From Microplitis mediator (taxonomy: Eukaryota; Arthropoda; Insecta; Hymenoptera; Braconidae), in contig NC_079971.1 of NCBI RefSeq assembly GCF_029852145.1, forward strand, positions 4,397,697-4,461,696: DNA of 64,000 nt. The letters run 5' to 3'. This document shows, in pieces, positions 50,735 to 61,400 of the stretch; within the stretch, counting starts at the first letter, position 1; each line of letters begins with the position of its first letter. The notes under the pieces are model-generated. The model ran no database searches. It saw only the letters and a list, made by a program, of their open reading frames with translations, and was not told the origin of the DNA. Made by a program: the position numbers and the translations under genes.

Positions 50735-51745
50735 GGGTGTTTCAAAAAAAAAAAAACAATTTTTCTTTTTTTTTTATGGTATCCAAAAATTGAAAGTATA
50801 ACTAAAAATAAGAATTTTGGTACCATTCCGAGCTCTTAATATCGATATTAAGGTTTGCCTCAATCCATTTTTCTATTTTCCATTTAAATAAGACGGGAAA
50901 AAAAATTTTTTTTTTTTAGAATTTTCCAGCTCATAAACCAATCAACGGATTTTTATGCACAACAAATGTTTTTGTAGGAAATTGAACGCTCTACAAAAAA
51001 AGTCTCTTATCATTTTTTGATAAATCCCACTGTTCAAAAGTTATTTAAGTTTCAAATCAAATTTATAGTAAATTTTGAGATCTTTTCACTTTTCCGGCGA
51101 AACTATCAGTCTTATTACAAAATGTCATAGAAACTTTTCTGTAGATAATTTTATTCCTTACAAATTATTACGAATAAAGTTTTTCGAAATTCTGCGTTGT
51201 TTTAAAGTTATTTCCATTTCAATGCCAAGCTCTTAAAAAAATAGATTTCTGATTAATTTTAAGTGCTTGACATTGAAATGAAAATATATAGAAAACAATG
51301 TGGAATTTCGAAAAATTTTATTTATAATAATTTGTAAGGAATAAAATTACCTACAAAAAATGTCCATGACATTTTGTAATAAGACTGATAGTTTCGCCGG
51401 AGAAGTGAAAAGATCTCAAAATTTACTATAAATTTGACTTGAAACTTGAATAACTTTTGAACAGTGTGATTTATCAAAAAATGATAAGAGACTTTTTTTG
51501 TAGAGCGTTCAATTTCCTACACAAAGTTTTATTGCGCATAAAAATCCGTTGAGTGGTCTGTAAGCTGGAAAATTCTAAAAAAAAAAAAATTTTTTCCTAT
51601 GTTATTTAAATGGAAAATAGAAAAATGGATTGAGGCAAACCTTAATATTGTTATTAAGAGCTCGGGTTGGTACCAAAATTTTTATTTTTAGGTATACTTT
51701 CAATTTTTGAGTACCAGAAAAAAATTTGTTTTTTCTGAAACACCC
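50735..51745. mobile_element. 1-kb foldback (long inverted repeat) element
   Basis: The element starts TA-GGGTGTTTC and ends GAAACACCC-TA. The left half (to about 51,235) is repeated in reverse complement by the right half almost throughout. Matching pairs include TGAGGCAAACCTTAATAT against its complement, and the AAATGTCATAG and CTATGACATTT region. It would fold into one hairpin with arms near 480-500 bp and a very short loop near 51,245. There is no ORF. Confidence 0.8.
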
Positions 51746-53102
51746 TAATATATATATATATATATATATACTTGTTTGATTAATTATCGGTTGTAAAATA
51801 GATCTACTAATTTCGAGTAATGGAATAAAAAATAATATATTTTATTATAGAGTAAAAAAAAATGTAATCTAAAGTTGGCAGAATATGAGGAATAAAAAAA
51901 TATAATCTCGTTTAATGATTCGCATTTACGTCCCTCTATTTTATTCTTATGCACTCATACTCATGATCCGAGTTGCGGCTCGGAACTTTACCGTTACGGT
52001 TTCATTTTTACCTCTAGCGAGGTGCAATTACACCGAGGAAACTAATAAGCACCTACGCCGGAGAAGAGCGATCCTGGCGATCACGATTCCTGGTGCCGGG
52101 GCCGGGGAACCAGGGACTCATTTTTTTTTTCATTACCATCAAGCAACTCCACCTTGCAGATGACAATGAGCAGTCGCGAAAGTGATGATTACCCGCGAAA
52201 TTGTCATAATAAATAAACTTATAAATTTTAATAGTCTTTCGGTGAATTTTTCGTCAGCAGTCGGGCCTTTTTTACCCGTACTTATAAGGCGAAGTGCTTT
52301 CTCCGTACCCGAAACTCGAGGAAAGATCAGAGACGGGTAACCTTGGAGTCATTATTATTATTTTATATTTTTGTAATCCTTTCTCATTTCACTCTTCAAT
52401 ATGTGGGCGGAAATCGTCAGCCCACGCTCGGTATCTGAAGCAACACGAGCGTTTTCTTCATCGAGTTTCACGATTTCCATTTTATTTTATTTAAATAATT
52501 CTCCATGCAGATGGGGGACGTTAATTTATTCAAATATTCAAATCGACTATGATTCAACTCGACGGTTTTGGTCATAAGAAGTACCGACAATTGTCTTGGG
52601 TACGTAGGTACATATGGAGTTCGAAAATCCTATTAAATGTTTATAAAATTTATCCTGGGATAACTGAGATGATACTTAAAGTTTAAGAGTTGAGCAATTT
52701 ACTTTATTCGCTTGAAGAAATCTCGGGAATAAAAGTTTAAAGTATTTTCTAATAATTCAGTGAATTGCAAGTCTGACCTTGACTGCTGGACGGTTAAGAG
52801 CCAGTTCTTCCCCTTAACTTCATATATATATATATTGTTGTTGTTATTCGCTCTACTCTACGGTTAAGAAAGAATGCCTTGATGCCAGCAGAAGCAAGAC
52901 GTTGAATTAGGGTGGCAATTTAGCGCTCCGGCGGCCTCTAAGGACGTCAAGTTTTTTTAAGGAAGACTCTATACCTACAACTCTAAGCTACTGCTCGTTT
53001 AAAACTTATCGCGAGGCATTCTGATGACGTAAGCGTAATAAATTTAAAAAACTACTGAATAAAATAATTTATAAGTTGGTAAAAAATATAATTTTATTAA
53101 CA

Positions 53103-54522
53103 TCACGCAAACTTAAATACTAATTCCCGGTAATTGAAGTTGGTGCAGATGTCTATTTTGTTGCTGGAACCGGCGATGCTGAGAACTCTGTGGGGTTTTT
53201 CTTGATAGACGATACTGTAGACGGTGTTACTAGAGGTGGGTACCTCGGCCAGTGTCTCTCCTTGATAATTCAGGTGGTAAACATACGGCATCGTACCTCC
53301 AGCAATGACGCGCTCCTCAAAAATTTTAGCCTCGTGAATGCCCTGGTCGGGTAAATCAAAAATAGTCGCGGGTTCCATGGTGCGAAGGTGCCAGAGTGAA
53401 AGGTTCGGACCGCCCCCGCAGAGCTGAGATAAAAAAAGCTGTCAATAATAGAAACTTTTTTTTGCTTTTAATTTTAAATATTTTTTTTTTTAGTTACCAG
53501 CCAGTCTTCGGTAAAGTCTACGGCGCCAATCCACTTTCCGAGCTTGGGTCTCGCGACCTTGTCGACTAAATGCGGCTTCAATATACTCGTATTCTCGTAT
53601 GTTCGTAAATCCCAGAGACGAACTGATCCATCTTCACCGGCACTCGCCAATTGGTTGTTCCTGATTTAAATTTATGGTATTAAATCTCGAGCTCTTTATT
53701 ATTTTATCTTACAGTCATTTTAAATTCCGGTTTGAATACTGATAGCTTTAGATTATTATCTTTTATTGTCTCTAATTAAATGTTTTGTTTAAATTTAAAT
53801 TTTATAATTATAATCACTCGTATAAATAAAAAAAATAAACTTACATTAATGATAGACAATGAATGTAACTCTCATGACCTTCTAATGCCTTCAAGATCTT
53901 TCCATTGTCCAAATTAATGATATAAATTTTCTTGTCACCACATCCAGCATACAAATAATGTTTGTCGTTTGAATAAACCATGTAATTAACATCCGATTTT
54001 TCTGAACTGTCTCTAGAAATATTAATTGATTGTTTAATTAATTAATGATGATAATAATGATGATTAAAATGAATTACTTGTCAGCAGGAATCTGCACAGT
54101 CCAAGAAACTTTTATTTTTGAAGCTTTGCTGGACGTAACGACGTTCCAATCCCACCCGGATATTTCTCCAGCAGCTCCGGTGACCAAAAAATTATCAGTT
54201 GATAACATTGTCTGTACATGTTGGTCTGGATGTGCTGTAAATTTATATGAAGGCCCTGGTAAATCATTTTCTTCAGTTATTGGAGTCAATGATTTAGATA
54301 AACTGAAAATTTAATTAGAAATTTAAATTTTTGAATTTTTGAATTAATAATTTAAATAAATAAATATATAACCTCATTGTTGGGATTTTAATTAATAAAT
54401 ACTTACTCATATATTGAAATATCTCCATAAATATTTCCAGCAGCTAAATGTTTTCCTGATGGAGAAAATGATTGACACAGAACTGTGTTGTAAAATAATT
54501 TATTATTTAAACTTTCCGGCAT
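53103..54522 (-). CDS. THOC6: THO complex subunit 6 (THOC6), WD40 protein
   Basis: Five exons: 54,407-54,522, 54,078-54,302, 53,845-54,012, 53,498-53,660 and 53,103-53,423. All have GT..AG introns and consistent phases, giving 993 nt and 330 aa, close to the usual ~340 aa of the family. THOC6 is a WD40 beta-propeller of the THO/TREX complex, acting in nuclear mRNA processing and export. Family signatures are visible: FSPSGKHLAAGNIYGDISIYE near the N terminus, GHESYIHCLSL, SAGEDGSVRLWDLRT, KWIGAVDFTEDWL and CGGGPNLSLWHLRTMEPATIF, ending KIDICTNFNYRELVF. The start is the ATG opening MPESLNN; no upstream in-frame extension is evident. It is divergently paired with the CENP-A gene. Confidence 0.92.
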
Positions 54523-54855
54523 TTTTCACTCAAGTGTCTTTGACAATTTATATTTATATATATAGATATATAATATATATGCAGTTAAAGTATGCAGAGA
54601 AATTTATTTTACCAGCAAAAGTTCTATGGAATTTAAATTACCGCCAGTAGAGTGCGCGCGCGTAACTTCAAATATTTTCGCGGGATCGGACATTTTCGTC
54701 AGCGGCAATTAGTTTTGTTATGATTTCGTTTTATTTACAAACTAGTATTAATTATAAACGACTTAAAAAAATATATTAATTATATGTAATTGTAAATATT
54801 AATTTTTTTTTCGTTATTATTTGCAGTTTAATTTTTTTTTCTATTTTATTTAAAA
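54523..54855. promoter_or_regulatory. Shared divergent promoter of THOC6 and CENP-A
   Basis: Only 333 bp separate the two start codons. The segment contains a GCGCGCGCG run at about 54,653-54,662 and TTTTCGCGGGA at about 54,675-54,685. The latter resembles an E2F-type site, plausible for a cell-cycle-expressed centromere histone. No TATA box is clearly placed for either gene. Confidence 0.55.
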
Positions 54856-56116
54856 ATGGTGCGGAGAAAATCCAATACTCCCAGGTTTGTAGGTTATAAA
54901 TTTATTTACTTTTTTATGTAATTGATTTTCTAATTATATAATTTAATTATTCAAGTACCAAAAGACCGTCGAATGCATCAAAGCAACGGAAATCTGATCG
55001 AGTAAGTAAATTTTAAATTTAAACAAAAAATTATTTTGTTTTTTGAATTTGAAAATTAAGTTACTCCAGAAATAAAAATTCAAATTTATTAAAAATTGAG
55101 TTTTCTTTTAATTAATTAATTAATTTATTTATTTTATTTTATTTCGTTTAGACAGAAGTTGTTGTTAATAGAAATCGCAGAGTAAGAAATGGAGTACGCG
55201 CACTACAAGAAATCAGATATTTAAGAAGATCAACAAAATTACTGATACCTAAGTTACCATTTTCAAGGCTAGTACGCGAAATTATACATGAACTTTTTCC
55301 AAGGCAAGGTATCGATAGGTAAGAATATTTTTATATTTAAATTAAAATAAAAAACACAATTGATGATGACACCGAAGATAGCGGACATCAGTTTTCATGA
55401 TCTAGAGTTAGCAGACAATTGAAATTTTCTGTTTTTTTTTTTTTTTTTTCAACGAATCAATTACAAAAAAAAAATAAACTAAAAAAATGCACATGTAGAA
55501 AACTTAAAAAACTACAGGTTCAATTTTTTCTTATAATTTATTTAAAAAAAACAAATCCAAAAATCAGTAGACGTCGGTTAACTTCAGAATCATCAATTTT
55601 CTTTTAAATTTAAAAATTAAATGCCGGCAAAAAAAAATTTAAATACATCCTAAGTACTTAATATAAAATATATATATCATATATATATTATTTATTTTAA
55701 TTACAAATGACTTATTGATGGAGACATAAAAATTATTAGACGTCTGTTAATTTTATTATCAGAATTATTGGCGGCACTTTTAAAAATTTCAAAACTCCAG
55801 AACTTATGACGTCAATAATTGGAGCCTCAATTGAAAAATAAATTAAATTCTAATTACCAGAATTATTAATTATGAATTTTTTAAATTATAATTTCGAAGT
55901 ACTTATTGATAACAGATAAAGGAAAAAAAAATTGATATTTATAGAATGCAAGCGACAGCACTCGAAGCACTTCAAGAAGCGACAGAAATGTATCTCGTAC
56001 AATTTTTCGAAGACGCTGTTTTATTAGCGTATCATTGCAAAAGAGTTACTTTGATGCACAGAGACATGATACTTATGCGAAGGCTTCGTGGACGCGATGA
56101 TGTAATTAATAAATGA
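54856..56116 (+). CDS. cid: Centromeric histone H3 variant CENP-A
   Basis: Four exons (54,856-54,884, 54,956-55,001, 55,152-55,318 and 55,945-56,116) give 414 nt and 137 aa. The histone fold is clear: VRALQEIRYLRRSTKLLIPKL, PFSRLVREI, then EALQEATEMYLVQFFEDA and HCKRVTLMHRDMILMRRLRG. It is CENP-A rather than canonical H3 for several reasons. Loop 1 is longer and divergent (FPRQGIDRMQATAL). The N-terminal tail is short and basic, without the H3 ARTKQ or ARKS motifs. The gene has introns. It replaces H3 in centromeric nucleosomes and founds the kinetochore. Oddities are a proline in LLIPKLPF, where H3 has arginine, and HCKRVT in place of HAKRVT. Start context AAAAATGG. Confidence 0.93.
55370..55605 (+). 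repeat. Dispersed repeat copy in CENP-A intron 3
   Basis: Shares CATGATC...GTTAGCAGACAATTGAAA, a T-run, AATCAATT, ACTACA and CAGTAGACGTCGG blocks, in reverse complement, with 58,925-59,145. It ends near GTTAACTTCAGAATC. No ORF beyond low-complexity frames. Confidence 0.6.
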
Positions 56117-56537
56117 CTTTATCATGACAAATTACCACTCGTTTGACAGACGATAGATAATTTTTTAATCACAAGTGTCACAAATTAAAATAACTGACAA
56201 TTCATTGCCTTAAGATTAATAATTATTTTTTTATTACTAAATTATAAATACTAACTTATATTATTCATATTATAATTTAGATATATATTTATATATGTTT
56301 TGTATTTTCTATATCTCATAATTGTGAATATAATTAATTGTAATTGTTGAATTTTTTTATAAAATAATTAATTAATTAAACTAATGATTAATAATTAAAA
56401 TTAATAGTCCGAAAAATAAATATATAATAAATAAAAATATGACAAGTATATATATCTGCCTTAGATAAAATTTTTATTTAAATTTAATTAAAAACTAGTA
56501 ATTAAAATATCTAACAATAATAATACAAAAAAACTTA

Positions 56538-56542
<5 letters not shown>

Positions 56543-56614
<72 letters not shown>
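56543..56614. repeat. (TA)n microsatellite, about 70 bp
   Basis: Nearly pure AT dinucleotide run downstream of CENP-A, probably highly variable in length. Confidence 0.9.
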
Positions 56615-56620
<6 letters not shown>

Positions 56621-57059
56621 CTTAACAATTTGTTAAATAAAATAATAAAAATATTACAATAATAAAAATATTATTAAGCTGCGTTTAAAAAAGCGTTAAT
56701 TTAAAACGCCGTTAATTAATAATTATTTTTAACAATTTTAAATTATCAGTAATTAAAATGACTAATTTTTTAGTACGGGTATAATAATTTTAAAAATATA
56801 ACATGTAACATGTATATAAACTAATTTACAATTTAAATATGGTACAATTGATATTTATATAAAAAAAAATATACGTTAATATGCATACATATATATATAT
56901 AAATTTATAAATATAAAGCTATTGATAAAGCTATAATTGTAAGCGCAATTTAAATAATTTAGTTATTCAAATTTATAAGACACATTTCAGGCACAATTTT
57001 TTTTTAAATTTATAATTTCGCTGTCTAATTTTATTAGAAATAATTTCAGCAAAAAAAAT

Positions 57060-57615
57060 ATGAGAAGTTTTAAAAACTTCCCGCTGTTTTCGAGCTTAGA
57101 AACAAATTTTTGAGCACCGAGCACTGTCCATCTTTGGACATTTAATACTTTATTTTAATTCATGAAAAAGTGTAAAATAAAATTTCTCGTGTAACAGAGT
57201 GACCAAAATATCTGGGTAGACATTTTCATAATTAATTGTCACTGCGTATTTTATTTTAATTTTTCAAGTGTCCAAAACTGGCGCCAAAGTGCCCAAAAAA
57301 CGGTACCTCTACATCAAGACTTGGAACTTATTATATTTTGAGGTAAATCGGGCAAGTAGTTTATGAGTTACATGAAAAAAACCTCAAAAAAAATTTTTAT
57401 TTCTCGTACAATTCATAAACTATTAGACCGATCTTCAAAATCTACCAGATCTAAATCTTGATGAGTCCTTTCGCACACACACATACATACACACACGCAC
57501 ACACGTCCATCCGACATAAAATAGGTCTGATAAAAACTCGATTTTTAAAATCGGATCAAATCCATAACTTTCCTGTTTTTGAAAATTTAAAATTTTCATA
57601 GCGGGAAATTAAAAA
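57060..57615. repeat. Probable interspersed repeat
   Basis: The ends carry AACTTCCCGCT and AGCGGGAAATT in inverted orientation, with a CA-rich microsatellite in the middle (about 57,475-57,506) and no ORF. The structure resembles a non-autonomous element, but there is no clear target duplication. Confidence 0.35.
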
Positions 57616-57732
57616 AAAATATTTTACGTCAGTTGCATAAAATTTACAATTAAATAAAATTCTTATATATATATAATAATTAATGATTAAAATAATATAT
57701 AATGTATTGATATATATATCACCTTGGTCAAT

Positions 57733-58456
57733 TTACTTTTTAATGAGCGATCTCATTTTATTAACGCATTTGTTCATAAAATTACTTTTGCGTTTGTCCA
57801 GATCACTCTGCAGTGATTGAACTGACCCCTGGACAACGGTATCTTTAAATTCATTTGAAGATATCGATTCACTTTCATCTAATCCCGCTCCACAGCTTTT
57901 AGATTTAGCTAAAGTACATTTATCATTTATATTATTATTATTTATATTATTATTTTTAATATCAATGTCTTTATCACCGTGTCCTTTTATATCACAGCAA
58001 TCAGTTATTTTACTTTTAGTTATTTCACAATCCAAAGACAGTTGTCTCGTTGGATAATCAAATTTATTACTTAATTTATTAACTTCAATTGACTTAGTCC
58101 TTGGCCGTGGTACTGGTAACGAAGGAGTAACTGGACTTGGTTCAACTTTAGCTTTTTCGTTACTCGGTTCTTGCAGAGATTCCGGTACTGGTACAGGTGA
58201 TTGATTGTCATCAAGAAAATCTTCGAGACTACGTGACCGCGGTCTCGTTGAAGGCTCTGATTTATCTGTCAGTCTCTTAATTATTTTTTCCGGTTGATCC
58301 AGAAGTTCCAGCGAGCGCGATCGTGTCGATGATAACGACGGATGTCTCGCCGGCCTCTTGGGCTCTGGACTTTTTCCCGGATTTGTGTAAATAAATTTAC
58401 GTGATGGAGTTAACGGCATTCCTATCGGTCTACTCGGACTGGAAGTTTTTCTAAAT
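57733..58456 (-). CDS. Ect4: SARM1 3'-most exon: Ser/Arg-rich C-terminal extension
   Basis: Acceptor with a long T-tract (T12-AAAG), then 240 open codons to TAA at 57,733. The sequence is plainly protein-like: repeated basophilic phospho-motifs RSRSLEL, RSRSLEDF, RTKSIEV and RQLSLD, Pro-rich stretches, an Asn/Asp/Ile-rich patch, and a basic end KMRSLIKK. No known domain. It is in frame with the SARM1 reading frame either by reading through the TGA at 59,372 or by skipping the preceding exon. An acceptor six bases further in keeps the same frame. Confidence 0.75.
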
Positions 58457-61400
58457 CTTTAAAAAAAAAAAATTGTTGTTATAAAATCCAGTTACTATTA
58501 AATATTAAATTTTTATTTGCAATTGAGTCGTTTATTTAAGAAATTCTGTCCAAATTATATTTTAAAAAATTATTATTTTTATATATATCAGTTTATTTTT
58601 AATTTCTAGTCACCATTTTTGCAAAACGAAACCTTAAAATTTTCGGAAAGTTAATTTTTACAAAATTCAAATATTTGGCGCGATTTTTAAAATGAATTCA
58701 AAAAATTAAATCAAATTTAATTATAAAAATTAATTTTTATAAAATTCAAATATTTGGCGCGATTTTTAAAATGAATTCAAAAAATTAAATCAAAATTAAT
58801 TTTTACAAAATTCAAATATTTGGCGCGATTTTTAAAATGAAATCAAATTTAATTATGAATATTAATTTTTATAAAATTCAAAAATTTGGCGCGATTTTTA
58901 GGATGAATTCAAAAAATATTTATGATACTAAAGTCAGCCGACGTCTAATAAGTTTTGATTTTTTTTAAAAACTACAAATTACAAGATAAATAAATTTTTA
59001 AAAAATTGCACCTACAGATTTTTTAATTTTCTATATCTGCATTTTTTTTTTTTTTTTTTATGCAATTGATTCATAAAAAAAAATCCGAAAGTTAACTGTC
59101 TGCTAACATGAGGATCATAGATATTCTTTGTCTCTCCCCGAAAATTTTCTACTTTGGACTCATGAATTTTCTCAAATATATGACCCAATAAACATCTAAT
59201 CCACAAATTTATGAAATTCCCAACGCAATACCCAGAGTTAATATTCAAACCAACCTACTTCGTTAATCGCCTTTAGGGCTGCGTGTAATTAAATAAAAGT
59301 ATTTACACAAATAATTACTAATATTAATTTAAGATAATAAATTACCTATTAGCTATGGGCGGGTCCTCTAGTCATTCTGAACTCTTATTAGCGTCTTTAT
59401 TAATAGTTTCTTTATTATTATCTTTATTGCTCTGGCTTTCATTGCTCGGTATTCTTTGGTAAGCAGGTGGATGCCGCATATTCGAGCTCGCTGGTGTACC
59501 TGGAGATGTTATATCTTTGGACCCAAGTCTTAGATTGCTTGTATCTGTTCGTACTGGCGGCAAGTCACCTCGCATGAACCTAAAAAAATTAAACATCATT
59601 CAGATCCTCATGAAAAATAAATAAATAAATAAAAACTTACCTTTCTAATTTGTCAACGCAAGCGTCCTGGTAGTCATGGATCCACCTGACGCCATTGAAA
59701 TGACAGACAGCGCGCATATCTTCCGGCAACTCTTCAACCTGGGGCCACTGGAAGTTGTCAATTATTGGAATAATGTTACACTGGGACGTTAAAGCTGCAA
59801 CTATTTCCCGGTGGACCCAGTCCTTGCCTTCGTCATCATTAATGCATCTGCTGAGCGCGTCGGTTGTCAGAACCAGCAGAAAATGTTTCGCTTGTCGAAT
59901 ACTTTGCAGCAAATTGTTGTCAAATTTACCAGCCTCCAGTCTCTCCACGTCGAGGAACACCGAGAACCCGCGTAATTGCAAATGGACTTTGAGAAGACTA
60001 GCCAATTGAGATCCATTTGATCGACGGTAACTGACGAAGACATCAAGATTTTTATCCGGCGCTTCGAGTTCATTTGACGGCAGTGTTTTCAGCTGCATAT
60101 TTTTAATAGCATCCATTATTCTTACTCGGTGAATACTGTTTATGATTCCACACTCTGTTGACAGCTGATCCTCTGATATATTTTGTATATAGTCTTTGTC
60201 AATGCCCGCATTGAGAAGACTGTAAGTGTATATCGAGAATTCCTGACCAATTTGCAGTAAAAAAGAATTCAAATTACCCGAGTCCTTGCTACTGTAGTCC
60301 GCCATTTTTTTTAAGTTCTGCAACTCGCGGGTGAATCGTCTCCTCTTGATGCCGTTCGTTAAACCGATGTCTTCTTTTAAATTTTCTTCCGTCAACTGAA
60401 GAAGTAAATCGCCGTCTACTCGGCTGTCAACGAAATCCTGCGAGTATTCACCGAAGCCAATTTGTTTGACCCATTCCTTGACGTCCTCCGAGGACCAAAG
60501 CGGGACTTGTTGGCTCAATTTGTGCGGGACTTCTTCGCCAATCAAAGTCAGAGCTCTTGCCGCGTACTTAGAAGCGACTGCATTGGGACAACTCGCAACT
60601 TTCTTCAGTGGTTCTATAGCACCGATATCTCTAAATATATCCGTCTTGCCCTGTTCCTTTTTGATACCGGCTTCCATGCAGAAGTGAAAAGCCGCAAGAC
60701 TCCGGGCTTCTTCTCGTTTTGAACTGAGAACCGGTACCAGGCGTTCGAGCCACTGCTTAGCCTGCCCATGAGCATGAGCCAGATTAGATTTAGCGAACTC
60801 CGAAGGATTGTGCGAGGTGACGAAAGGTTCCAGAAGATCCAGGACTCCCGACTGGAGCACAGCGGCTTCGATTTCTTTGTTAGCGACCAGTACAGCGATG
60901 GCCAAACACGCGTAGTATTTAATGTTGTCGTCATTTTGAAAAGCCAGCGGGAAGATCCAAATGGGAACTTTGTTGCTGATCATCAGTTCCTGGTTCTCTG
61001 CGCCTCCGTACAGGGAGAGATTAACTAGAGCACTGGCACAGTGTCTCAGAATTTCTACATCAGTCATTCTGCATGCGAATAACAATTGTTCTAATCCTCC
61101 AAGATGGATGACTTTGCTGCAAGTGTTCTCACTGTGCTTGAAAAGATGCTCCAGAATACCGATTCCCACTCTAGTGTAGCTGAAGTCTTTATTTTTTGGA
61201 TTCACGCACGCGCAGGCGACACTTACGACCTCATCTAGCCCATTCTCAACAACATAAGCGCGATTTTCTGTTATCAGACATTGCTCCAAAACACTTGCCG
61301 AGGAAAATTGAAGCTTTGGATCCGTTGATACGCAATTTTTTATCATGAAATCCAACCCGCCGCGTATCCTCAGTGTATTGCAAAGTGTGTAGCCAAGTTC

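Larger units (their letters stand above)
46270..53102. other. Intergenic DNA between dumpy promoter and THOC6
   Basis: About 6.8 kb, AT-rich. It holds the nested CGGAGT array (48.56-49.96 kb), the long foldback (50.7-51.7 kb) and simple repeats. Small open frames (for example 46,822-47,028 and 51,915-52,163) show no recognisable domain, codon bias or splice context. Confidence 0.6.
56117..57732. other. Convergent intergenic region between CENP-A and SARM1 stops
   Basis: About 1.6 kb containing both 3' UTRs. It holds many AATAAA/TTTATT motifs, a long TA microsatellite, and a repeat-like stretch at 57,060-57,615. No gene is supported. Confidence 0.6.

Noticed and set aside
51915..52163. 82-codon plus-strand frame MIRIYVPLFYSYAL
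   Set aside because: Hydrophobic start could mimic a signal peptide, but the rest is unstructured, there is no splice or promoter evidence, and it lies in repeat-rich intergenic DNA.
55310..55317. TATCGATA (DREF-type element) at the end of CENP-A exon 3
   Set aside because: It lies in coding sequence overlapping the splice donor, encoding GID; probably coincidental.
59519..59524. Donor-like CCAG-GTACAC inside the SARM1 penultimate exon as an explanation for reaching the last exon without readthrough
   Set aside because: It is phase 1, whereas the last exon needs phase 2; joining them gives a stop within a dozen codons.
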